6,759 bases of DNA, from NCBI GenBank assembly GCA_035512195.1, contig DATKEK010000345.1:1-6759 (forward strand), given 5' to 3'. Both the position numbers and the translations under genes were made by a program. Origin of the DNA: DATKEK01 sp035512195. Its GTDB lineage: Bacteria; Pseudomonadota; Gammaproteobacteria; Burkholderiales; Eutrophovitaceae. The notes beneath the pieces were generated by a model that did no database searches, was not told where the DNA came from, and was given only the letters and a program-made list of their open reading frames with translations. Position 1 is the first letter of the stretch; every line of letters begins with the position of its first letter. Positions 1-4,982 of the stretch are shown piece by piece.

Positions 1-270
1 TCGCTTTCCGGGTTCGGCCGACGGCAATCCCTGTATACGCACGAGATTCGGTCGTGGTCCGGGCGGGTGCCGGAAGCGCTCTCCCTCATCCGCCGGGAGA
101 AGGGTCGGGGATAGGGCAGATCCGTCGCACGTCGTCGAGCAAAGCAGAGAGCAGAGGGTCGGTTCTCCAGCCTTTAGCTCGAACAATGCAGCGTCGAGCA
201 CACAACCGAGCGTTCGTCACCCCCGCAACCCTTTGCGTTGACTGCGGGCGATCGCCCCGGACTCGAGTGG
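1..270. other. Left-edge region with no assignable gene
   Basis: This stretch follows the stop codon of the DUF1631 gene (read on the minus strand) and runs off the window. A plus-strand frame is open from position 3 to 287. Its translation is rich in Arg, Ser, Pro and Gly, has no recognisable domain, and would run into the DUF1631 gene, so I do not call it. Two small structures are visible. One is an imperfect stem-loop near 80-100 with arms TCTCCC/GGGAGA. The other is a perfect 12-base palindrome at 246-257, GGGCGATCGCCC. Neither is followed by a T-run on the strand where a terminator for the DUF1631 gene would be needed. The tail of an unrelated gene may begin at the very edge, but I cannot support one. 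Confidence 0.5.
78..110. repeat. Possible dispersed intergenic hairpin repeat
   Basis: The arms TCTCCC (80-85) and GGGAGA (95-100) form a 6-bp stem around a 9-base loop, and GGGTCGGGGA follows. Sequences of the form CTCTCCCTCATCCGCC...GGGAGAAGG recur between genes in many high-GC proteobacterial genomes. The resemblance here is from memory. With a single copy in the window, repeat status cannot be shown. Confidence 0.25.
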
Positions 271-3270
271 TTACTTCTTCCCGCTGAGCTTGTTCACCAC
301 ACCTTCGGCGATGCGGTCGAACAGCGGCGGTGCGGGTTTCGGCTCTGCGGCCATGGTCACTTCGCCGATCTCCAGTAACTTCACCAGTTCCGCCTGCGTG
401 CATTCCAGCGCGGTTTTGCCTTGCTGGTCGATGAACAGGAAGCGGGTCTTGAGCGGACTGATGTAGTTCAGCTTCGCAATCCGGTGTTTCTCCGTCTCGC
501 CCCGCAACTTGATGCTCACCCAACAGCCGATCACGAGATTGGGCGGAAGCGCGGGCGGGGGCTTGGCATCGCTCGGCCCGCGCAGCGCGACGGTGAAATC
601 CAGATCATTGACCTCCACTTCGCCTTCGCCGAACGGGTTGTTCACCTTTACCGGGGCGGAGAAATCCAGCGTCGCAACTTGCCTGGGTTTGGCTGCAGCC
701 GGCGCAGGTCGCATAGGCGGCACTACCGGTTTCGGCTGAGCCGGCTTCGCCTGCGCCGGAGGTTTCGATTCCAGCGAGGGAAGCTCGAGGTCCGCGGGTG
801 TCGGGGGTGTCAGCGGAACCGGCTGTTTCGCAGCCGGTGGCGGTGCGGCAGGTTGCACACCAGGCTTTTCTCGCGCCACGGATTCCGGCGGCGCGGATGG
901 CGCGAAATCCAGCGAGGGCAGTTCGAGTTCCGCGACCGGCTCGGGTTTCGGTGCAGCCGGCTCGGCAGCGGGCGATGGTTCCGCATCAAGCGCCGGTGCG
1001 CCCGGCGCGGAAGGGGCAAAATCCAGTGTCGGCAACTCGAACTTGGCGACCGGCTCGACTGCGGGCTCTTCCGCTTCCGCGGTGGGCGAGGGTTCAGCGC
1101 CAGGCACTGGCAACTCCGGTTCGGCAGCTGCGGCGGGCTTCGCGGGCGGTTCAGTTTCCGCTGCCGGTTCGCGCGGCGCGGAGGGTGTGAACTCGAGAGT
1201 TGGCAACTCGAAACCCGCAACCGGCTCAGGTGCGGGCTCTGCCGGTTCGGCAGCGGGCAGCAGCTCTTCCCCGGGCTCCGTCGCGCCCGGTATCTCGGCG
1301 ACAGGTGTAGCGGGCTCGATCGCGGGCGGCTCGGCGTGCGGCGCAGGTTCGTTTTCCGCGGCGGTAGCCGGCGCGCTCGCCACCTCCGGCGATACGGCAG
1401 TCGCCCTCGAGGGCGTCAGCATTTCCGAATGCAGTTTGCGCAGGTCGCGCAGCAGGCCCATGCGCACCTCGTCTTCCACGCCGGCCTGGGCCAGCGCATC
1501 GGACAGGTGCTTGTGCAGTTGCGGCACCTTGCCGACCAGCTCGCGGCGCTCTTCGAGGGTGTTCTTCGGCTCGACGCTCCAGATGAGCAGGTCCATGGTC
1601 TCGATCGCGGACTTCCATTCCTCGCTGCTTTCGCCGTGCCGGATCTGGGTGAGGATCAGGACCTTGATCCATTGCTTGACCAGAAAATCGGTTACCGCAT
1701 CCGGAAACGTCGCGCCGCGCAGGCGCATCTTGATCTCGGTTTGCGCCACGGTCTTGGCGAGCGAGAGACTTTCTTCCTGCTCGATCTGTTTGCCGGCGGT
1801 CTGCGTTTCCTGCTCGAGACGCTGATCCTCTTCGGCGAGGACCGTCTGCAGTTGCTCGCGCACGGTGTCGAAGATGTCGAAGTCGTCCTCGAAATCCTTG
1901 ATGAGATCGCGGAGGATTTCGTCCAATCGCACGAACGCCGGGCTGGAGGCATCGACGTCGTCAGGCATGCGCGCCGCGATCTCGCCGAGCGTGTCGAGCA
2001 TCTGCCGCGCGGGATGATGTTTCCTGGAGAAGAACGCCTTGTCCGCGATCGCGACCTTGAGCATCGGGATCTGCAGCCGGCCGATGAGGCCTTTGACGGC
2101 GATCGGGATGTTCGGGTCGTCGAAAAGCTGGTCGAACAGCAGCGCCACGATGTCGAGCGTCATGGCGTCCATTTGGCTCATGCCGCTGCCGAGGCTGGTG
2201 TCTTTCAGTTCGCGCAGGACATTGGTGGTGCCGGGCTCGTTGACGATCGCCGCGAGCTGCGTAGTGTGGCCGGTCACCGCACTCACGTCGCCGACCTGCA
2301 CGCGCGTGAGCGAACTCAACAGATCCGGGCTCTCGAGAATCTGCGGAATGGGCGCCCCCGCCGGTATGAAGGCGGGCGCACCGCCGGACGGTACACCGGG
2401 AGCCCCTGGCGGAACACCCGCTGAAACGGCGCCGCCCGGTGCCATGCCCGCCGGCGCGTGACCGGCCGCGCTGCCCGGTGCCGGCTGCGCCGTGCCTACC
2501 GGGTTCTTGGTGACGAGGTTTTGCAGGAGCGTAAAGAAGTCCTGCCCGCCGGCGCCGTCCTCCGTTTCCGCCGATTCTTCCCTGGCCTCGGTTTTCCTAT
2601 CGCGTTCTTGGCGCACGCCGCCGACGCCGCGGATCTTGGGCAGGATCGCGTTCTGTACCAGCAGCGCGTTCACCGCCTTGTAGATGCCGCGGATCTCGTC
2701 GAGCACGTGGTCGTCGAACAGCTTCAGCAGCACCATCCGCACCGCAACGTTCGAGTCCACCTGGCTGCAGGTCTGCTTGTATGCGTCGCATACTGCCTGC
2801 GGCGCAAACGGGTTGTCGTCGGGATGTAAACCGGCGTCGCCGAACAGCACGCCGACGCGCTGGTCGAGGGCCACCAGCTCATCTTCGCAGTACTGGCGCA
2901 ACCTCGCCGCCATGGCGTTGACCTTGAGGGTCTCGTTCAGATCGTCCTCGCCCACCAGCGCCAGTTCGATCGAGTCCAGGTCGATGTCTTCCAGCGTACC
3001 GCCGATTTTCTTCGCGTGATTGCTGCGCTGCTGGAATTCGCGCAGGTAGCGGGCGCGAAACTGCGTCTCGATCGTCTCGCGCTGGGCGAGCACCTTGTCG
3101 CGGGTCTCTCGATACAGCGCCTGTGTGCGCGGCTCGCGCGCGCCCTGCATCAGTTCCAGCAGCGCGTCGTCCGCCTGCTCGAGCATGGCGGAAACGGCGG
3201 TGACCAGCCGCTCGGCGAACAGGTCGCGGCATTGCGCCAGTATGTTGTCGAATGGCGACGCTTGTGACAT
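271..3270 (-). CDS. DUF1631 family protein, large cytoplasmic, function unknown
   Basis: This encodes a 999-residue protein of the DUF1631 family, which has no established biochemical role. The ATG at 3270 is chosen because GGTGG lies 5 bases upstream. A GTG three codons earlier (3279) overlaps that site and is less likely. Residues 1-220 are helical and charged, typical of the family's N-terminal part. About 255-310 is a Gly/Ala/Pro-rich linker. About 315-620 is a second helical block containing the acidic stretch KDFEDDFDIF (458-467). About 622-900 is a long Pro/Ala/Glu-rich disordered region carrying repeated ELP(T/S)LDF motifs. The last ~85 residues form a compact beta-rich domain (VIGCWVSIKLRG, then RFLFIDQQGK) ending in PLFDRIAEGVVNKL, the usual family C-terminus. 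There is no signal peptide or membrane segment, so it is probably cytoplasmic. The two low-complexity linkers make it long. It lies downstream of the arsI-sigma pair on the same strand, but 361 bases away, so it probably has its own promoter. Confidence 0.9.
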   Translation of the reverse strand: MSQASPFDNILAQCRDLFAERLVTAVSAMLEQADDALLELMQGAREPRTQALYRETRDKVLAQRETIETQFRARYLREFQQRSNHAKKIGGTLEDIDLDSIELALVGEDDLNETLKVNAMAARLRQYCEDELVALDQRVGVLFGDAGLHPDDNPFAPQAVCDAYKQTCSQVDSNVAVRMVLLKLFDDHVLDEIRGIYKAVNALLVQNAILPKIRGVGGVRQERDRKTEAREESAETEDGAGGQDFFTLLQNLVTKNPVGTAQPAPGSAAGHAPAGMAPGGAVSAGVPPGAPGVPSGGAPAFIPAGAPIPQILESPDLLSSLTRVQVGDVSAVTGHTTQLAAIVNEPGTTNVLRELKDTSLGSGMSQMDAMTLDIVALLFDQLFDDPNIPIAVKGLIGRLQIPMLKVAIADKAFFSRKHHPARQMLDTLGEIAARMPDDVDASSPAFVRLDEILRDLIKDFEDDFDIFDTVREQLQTVLAEEDQRLEQETQTAGKQIEQEESLSLAKTVAQTEIKMRLRGATFPDAVTDFLVKQWIKVLILTQIRHGESSEEWKSAIETMDLLIWSVEPKNTLEERRELVGKVPQLHKHLSDALAQAGVEDEVRMGLLRDLRKLHSEMLTPSRATAVSPEVASAPATAAENEPAPHAEPPAIEPATPVAEIPGATEPGEELLPAAEPAEPAPEPVAGFELPTLEFTPSAPREPAAETEPPAKPAAAAEPELPVPGAEPSPTAEAEEPAVEPVAKFELPTLDFAPSAPGAPALDAEPSPAAEPAAPKPEPVAELELPSLDFAPSAPPESVAREKPGVQPAAPPPAAKQPVPLTPPTPADLELPSLESKPPAQAKPAQPKPVVPPMRPAPAAAKPRQVATLDFSAPVKVNNPFGEGEVEVNDLDFTVALRGPSDAKPPPALPPNLVIGCWVSIKLRGETEKHRIAKLNYISPLKTRFLFIDQQGKTALECTQAELVKLLEIGEVTMAAEPKPAPPLFDRIAEGVVNKLSGKK
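652..1212 (-). repeat. Tandemly spaced ELP(T/S)LDF-PSAP motif repeats within the DUF1631 gene
   Basis: The disordered C-terminal linker of the DUF1631 protein repeats a short motif. FELPTLEFTPSAP is encoded at 1174-1212, FELPTLDFAPSAP at 1003-1041 and LELPSLDFAPSAP at 889-927. A shortened LELPSLESKP is at 760-789 and a remnant TLDFSAP at 652-672. Spacing between copies is about 38-57 residues, filled with Pro/Ala/Glu. The core stays hydrophobic-acidic while its surroundings drift, which suggests short binding motifs in a flexible tether rather than a folded repeat. Conservation of the core is seen directly. The binding role is inferred. Confidence 0.75.
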
Positions 3271-3319
3271 TACGACCACCGTAAAGGGATTCGCGACTCG
3301 AACGTGATGATGATGAATT

Positions 3320-3338
3320 GTGCCGTATCTCGCGGCAC
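3320..3338 (-). other. Stem-loop in the probable DUF1631 5' leader
   Basis: The perfect 6-bp arms GTGCCG/CGGCAC enclose a 7-base loop, about 50 bases upstream of the DUF1631 ATG. On the minus strand it is followed by AATTCATCATCATCAC, not a T-run. It may be part of a leader RNA or an operator, or it may be incidental in GC-rich DNA. Confidence 0.3.
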
Positions 3339-3364
3339 GCGACAGCCAGCAGGCGTGGGCCGAG

Positions 3365-3402
3365 GGGCCCGTTGTGCCAGAACTGGTGGCGCTTACGGGC
3401 CC
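3365..3402. other. 8-bp inverted repeat GGGCCCGT/ACGGGCCC
   Basis: The perfect 8-base arms at 3365-3372 and 3395-3402 enclose 22 bases that can pair further through CCA/TGG (3377-3379 with 3384-3386). It is the strongest stem in the gap between the sigma factor and DUF1631 genes. There is no adjoining T-tract on either strand. A structured RNA, a Rho-dependent end with a protected 3' hairpin, or a protein-binding site are all possible. Confidence 0.35.
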
Positions 3403-3576
3403 GGTTCGACGAGTCCCGCGCGACCGACATTGTGCCCGATAGGCGAGGCGAAAAGTTTGTGCAATAGCAACCGGTCAGTCCGGCATGCCGGGCGTGAACG
3501 ATGCGCGTGGCGCTGCTGCCGTGGACGGGTCAGCGCGCGCTGGTCGTGCGTAGGTGGATCACATCGAGCATGAACC

Positions 3577-3597
3577 GCATCCGCTGCAGCGCGATGC
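3577..3597 (-). other. Bulged hairpin downstream of the sigma factor gene
   Basis: GCATC pairs with GATGC, and CGC with GCG inside it, around a TGCA loop with one bulged C. It lies 34 bases past the sigma factor stop on its strand. The position would suit a 3'-end hairpin of the arsI-sigma transcript. The sequence after it (GGTTCATGCTCG) is not a T-run, so an intrinsic terminator is not supported. Confidence 0.25.
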
Positions 3598-3631
3598 TTG
3601 CACGGCAGTCCGTTGGCGACGCTGCCAGGGA

Positions 3632-4246
3632 TCAGTTTTCGCGCAGCGGAGGTTCGGGCGTTCTGCATGCCGCCGGCGCGGCACACTTCACGGGGGCGCG
3701 TGGCTCGTAGTCGAGCACCCGGCCTGCAGGTGACAGCGAAACACGGCAGCATGCCAGCAGTTCGTTCTGCAGCAGTTTGCGGCCGCGGCTGGCGCGGGAC
3801 TTGATCGCGGAGAGCGAGAGGCCTTGCACATCGGCGATGCTGCGCAGGGGATGTCCGTCGAACTCGGCGGCAATCAGCGTATCGCGATAGATCGGCGGCA
3901 GGCGCTCGGCCATGGGACGGAGGCACCCGGAGAGTTCGCGCATCGCGGTGTCGGACGCGTCGGGCGCTTCGTTGGCCAAGTCATCGGGCAGCGCCTCGGT
4001 CGACCGCTGGCGGCGGTGGTAGTCCATCGCCGCGTTGCGTGCGACCGCGTAAAGCCAGCCGGTGAGGTTCTTCGGCGCGTGCGCCTCGTCGCGCCCGGCG
4101 GCGAGCGCCTTTACCACCACGTCGTGCAACAGGTCCTCTGCGGCCTGAGGATCGCCGGTGTGCTTTCGCAGGTAGGCGAGCAGGGCGACGCGCAGCTCGA
4201 CGTAGAGGTCCGCCATCTGCGAGGCAGGGCGGGTTGGTTCATTCAT
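3632..4246 (-). CDS. sigZ: SigZ-type ECF RNA polymerase sigma factor
   Basis: This 204-residue protein directs RNA polymerase to alternative promoters. The ATG at 4246 has GGAGAG 7 bases upstream. An in-frame ATG at 4315 would overlap arsI and has no such support. Sigma region 2 spans about residues 14-80: DPQAAEDLLHDVVVKAL is the core-binding helix, and GWLYAVARNAAMDYHRRQR matches regions 2.3-2.4. Region 4 spans about 107-162: LRPMAERLPPIYRDTLIAAE, then the helix-turn-helix SIADVQGLSLSAIKSRASRG. The tail CCRVSLSPAGRVLDY (166-180) matches the C-terminal signature I associate with SigZ. Two more cysteines follow, at 188 and 194, and Cys108 opens region 4. It sits 41 bases after arsI in the same direction, so it is probably co-transcribed with it. 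No anti-sigma gene is visible. By analogy with CorE-type sigma factors, whose cysteine-rich tails sense metals, the tail may be a sensor. That is inference. Confidence 0.88.
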   Translation of the reverse strand: MNEPTRPASQMADLYVELRVALLAYLRKHTGDPQAAEDLLHDVVVKALAAGRDEAHAPKNLTGWLYAVARNAAMDYHRRQRSTEALPDDLANEAPDASDTAMRELSGCLRPMAERLPPIYRDTLIAAEFDGHPLRSIADVQGLSLSAIKSRASRGRKLLQNELLACCRVSLSPAGRVLDYEPRAPVKCAAPAACRTPEPPLREN

Positions 4247-4253
4247 GCGCAGG

Positions 4254-4259
4254 CTCTCC
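4254..4259 (-). promoter_or_regulatory. Ribosome binding site fixing the sigma factor start
   Basis: GGAGAG on the minus strand lies 7 bases before the ATG at 4246. This favours a 204-residue product starting MNEPTRP over a longer reading frame that would begin inside arsI. Confidence 0.7.
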
Positions 4260-4287
4260 AGTGCGGATCCGCATTGTGCCGCGGGAC

Positions 4288-4767
4288 TCAGCCCTGTGCA
4301 CCCCTTGCGCAGCACGAAGCGGCGGCCACATCGTTCGGGCCGCAGCAGGTGTTGGAACCGGCGTGGGCGTTATCGTCAGGTTCGCCGCGGCCGACGCCGT
4401 AAGTGGTTGATTCGCCCCTGGTGACGAAACTCTCCCACGCGATGCCCTGCGGATCGTGTACCCAGCCCTTCTCGCTCTTAGCGTAGCAGCAGGTGGTCTC
4501 GCCCTCGTCAAACACGGCAATATTTGCGTCCTTGAGTGCACCGGTAATGGCGTGGAGGTCCTGCTCGGACTCGACCTGGAAACCGAAGTGGTCTAACCCA
4601 GGTGCGTGTCCGAGCTGCGAGATCGCGAAGTTCACGCGCGGGTCCTCGAGCATCCATTTCGCGTAGTCATAGTGGCGCACGGTCGGCTGCGCGCCGAACA
4701 ACGTGCTGTAGAACGGGATCGATTTCTCTAGGTCCCTGACCGAAAGGTGTACGTGAAAGTGCTTCAT
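4288..4767 (-). CDS. arsI: ArsI/CadI-family dioxygenase (organoarsenical C-As lyase)
   Basis: This 159-residue vicinal-oxygen-chelate protein belongs to the ArsI/CadI family. ArsI enzymes use Fe(II) and O2 to cleave the C-As bond of trivalent organoarsenicals such as methylarsenite, releasing As(III). CadI is a cadmium-induced relative. The fold shows in MKHFHVHLSVRDLEKSIPFY at the start and in GLDHFGFQVE mid-chain. Likely iron ligands are His5, His60 and Glu112 (in GIAWE), spaced as in characterised ArsI. TTCCYA supplies Cys93-Cys94, the vicinal pair that binds the arsenical. The tail adds Cys141-Cys142 and Cys152-Cys153. GGAG lies 8 bases before the ATG at 4767, and a 7-bp stem-loop stands just upstream. 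It is the first gene of a pair with the sigma factor, and no arsR, arsM or efflux gene is in view. The family is certain. Whether the substrate is organoarsenical or a metal is less so. Confidence 0.9.
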   Translation of the reverse strand: MKHFHVHLSVRDLEKSIPFYSTLFGAQPTVRHYDYAKWMLEDPRVNFAISQLGHAPGLDHFGFQVESEQDLHAITGALKDANIAVFDEGETTCCYAKSEKGWVHDPQGIAWESFVTRGESTTYGVGRGEPDDNAHAGSNTCCGPNDVAAASCCARGAQG

Positions 4768-4785
4768 TGCGGTTTCTCCATGTGC

Positions 4786-4805
4786 CGGGCGCGAAAAAGC
4801 GCCCG
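4786..4805 (-). other. Stem-loop immediately upstream of the arsI ribosome binding site
   Basis: CGGGCGC and GCGCCCG form a perfect 7-bp stem. The loop reads TTTTTC on the arsI strand. The hairpin ends 6 bases from the GGAG ribosome site and 18 bases from the ATG. In the arsI mRNA it could influence ribosome access or transcript stability, and in DNA it could be a dyad operator. No T-run follows, so it is not a terminator. Confidence 0.45.
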
Positions 4806-4869
4806 CTCACCGGTAAAGACGCGGAACCTGGAAAATGGTCGCAGCAAACACCCGCGCCCGACCCGATGC

Positions 4870-4894
4870 AACGCCGGCGAGTCGGAACCGTTCC
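4870..4894 (-). promoter_or_regulatory. Candidate ECF-type promoter for arsI-sigZ
   Basis: On the minus strand GGAAC (4894-4890) is followed after 16 bases by CGTT (4873-4870). This matches the general -35 GGAAC / -10 CGT pattern of ECF sigma promoters and would give a leader of roughly 95-100 bases containing the stem-loop beside the arsI ribosome site. Autoregulation is common among ECF sigma factors, which makes the site attractive, but the boxes are short and could arise by chance. Confidence 0.25.
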
Positions 4895-4911
4895 AATCGC
4901 AATCGCGGTAA
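4884..4911 (+). promoter_or_regulatory. Candidate ECF-type promoter for the diguanylate cyclase gene
   Basis: GGAACC (4884-4889), 16 bases, then CGGTAA (4906-4911) resembles an ECF -35/-10 pair. It shares its -35 palindrome with the minus-strand candidate for arsI. It would start transcription about 65 bases before the cyclase ATG. The -10 box is not a close match to any particular ECF group. Confidence 0.22.
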
Positions 4912-4923
4912 AGTCCGGGATTC

Positions 4924-4950
4924 CGGCCGGCCGGGGGCTGGTGCCGGCCG
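4924..4950 (+). other. GC-rich stem-loop in the cyclase leader
   Basis: CGGCCGGC (4924-4931) pairs with GCCGGCCG (4943-4950) around an 11-base loop containing GGGGGCTGG. It lies about 32 bases upstream of the cyclase ATG. Alternating CCGG makes such pairing easy by chance, so a function is only possible. Confidence 0.3.
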
Positions 4951-4982
4951 CCGGCATAAACGAGAAGAGCCGAGAACATTCG

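Larger units (their letters stand above)
3271..3631. other. 361-base intergenic gap rich in inverted repeats
   Basis: The gap lies between the sigma factor stop and the DUF1631 start, both on the minus strand. I find no convincing gene. A plus-strand frame opening with four ATGs in a GAT-repeat has no ribosome site and translates to Arg/Cys/Gly-rich noise. The gap contains stem-loops at 3577-3597, 3503-3540, 3365-3402 and 3320-3338, and a 12-base palindrome CCGGCATGCCGG at 3480-3491. None is followed by a T-run on the minus strand, so none is a classic intrinsic terminator. A weak minus-strand sigma-70-like pair (TTGCAC at 3464-3459, 17 bases, TATCGG at 3441-3436) could serve the DUF1631 gene, but each box matches only about half of the consensus. 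Confidence 0.5.
4768..4982. promoter_or_regulatory. Divergent control region between arsI and the diguanylate cyclase gene
   Basis: These 215 bases separate two divergently read genes and must contain start signals for both unless distal promoters are used. Visible elements are a 7-bp stem-loop beside the arsI ribosome site (4786-4805), GGAACC twice on the plus strand (4823-4828, 4884-4889), a direct repeat CGGTAAAG (4811-4818 and 4906-4913), the palindrome GGAAC-C-GTTCC (4884-4894), and a GC-rich stem-loop (4924-4950). I see no strong sigma-70 promoter on either strand and no sequence like known ArsR operators. Confidence 0.5.

Noticed and set aside
246..257. Palindrome GGGCGATCGCCC as a terminator for the DUF1631 gene
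   Set aside because: It gives only a 4-bp stem with a 4-base loop and no T-run after it. It is more likely an incidental or methylation-type GATC palindrome.
3..287. Open plus-strand frame at the left edge, possibly the end of a gene
   Set aside because: It has no recognisable protein features and reads through an apparent intergenic hairpin into the 3' end of the DUF1631 gene. Open frames of this length are common at this GC content.
421..2424. Long open frame (667 codons) on the plus strand opposite the DUF1631 gene
   Set aside because: The translation is Arg/Gly/His-rich with no domain, and it mirrors the codon bias of the real gene on the other strand.
3304..3573. Small plus-strand frame beginning with four Met codons in the intergenic gap
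   Set aside because: No ribosome site, an Arg/Gly/Cys-rich composition with no motif, and an ATG run that comes from a simple GAT repeat.
4247..4315. Longer sigma factor start overlapping the end of arsI
   Set aside because: The GGAGAG ribosome site and the start of sigma homology both favour ATG 4246.
4786..4805. Stem-loop beside the arsI ribosome site as a transcription terminator
   Set aside because: No T-run follows on either strand, and no gene ends nearby that would need it.
4767..4982. Upstream extension of the cyclase reading frame by 72 codons
   Set aside because: The added residues are polar and unlike MASE1 proteins, and the extension would begin at the arsI start codon on the opposite strand. 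ATG 4983 fits the domain better.
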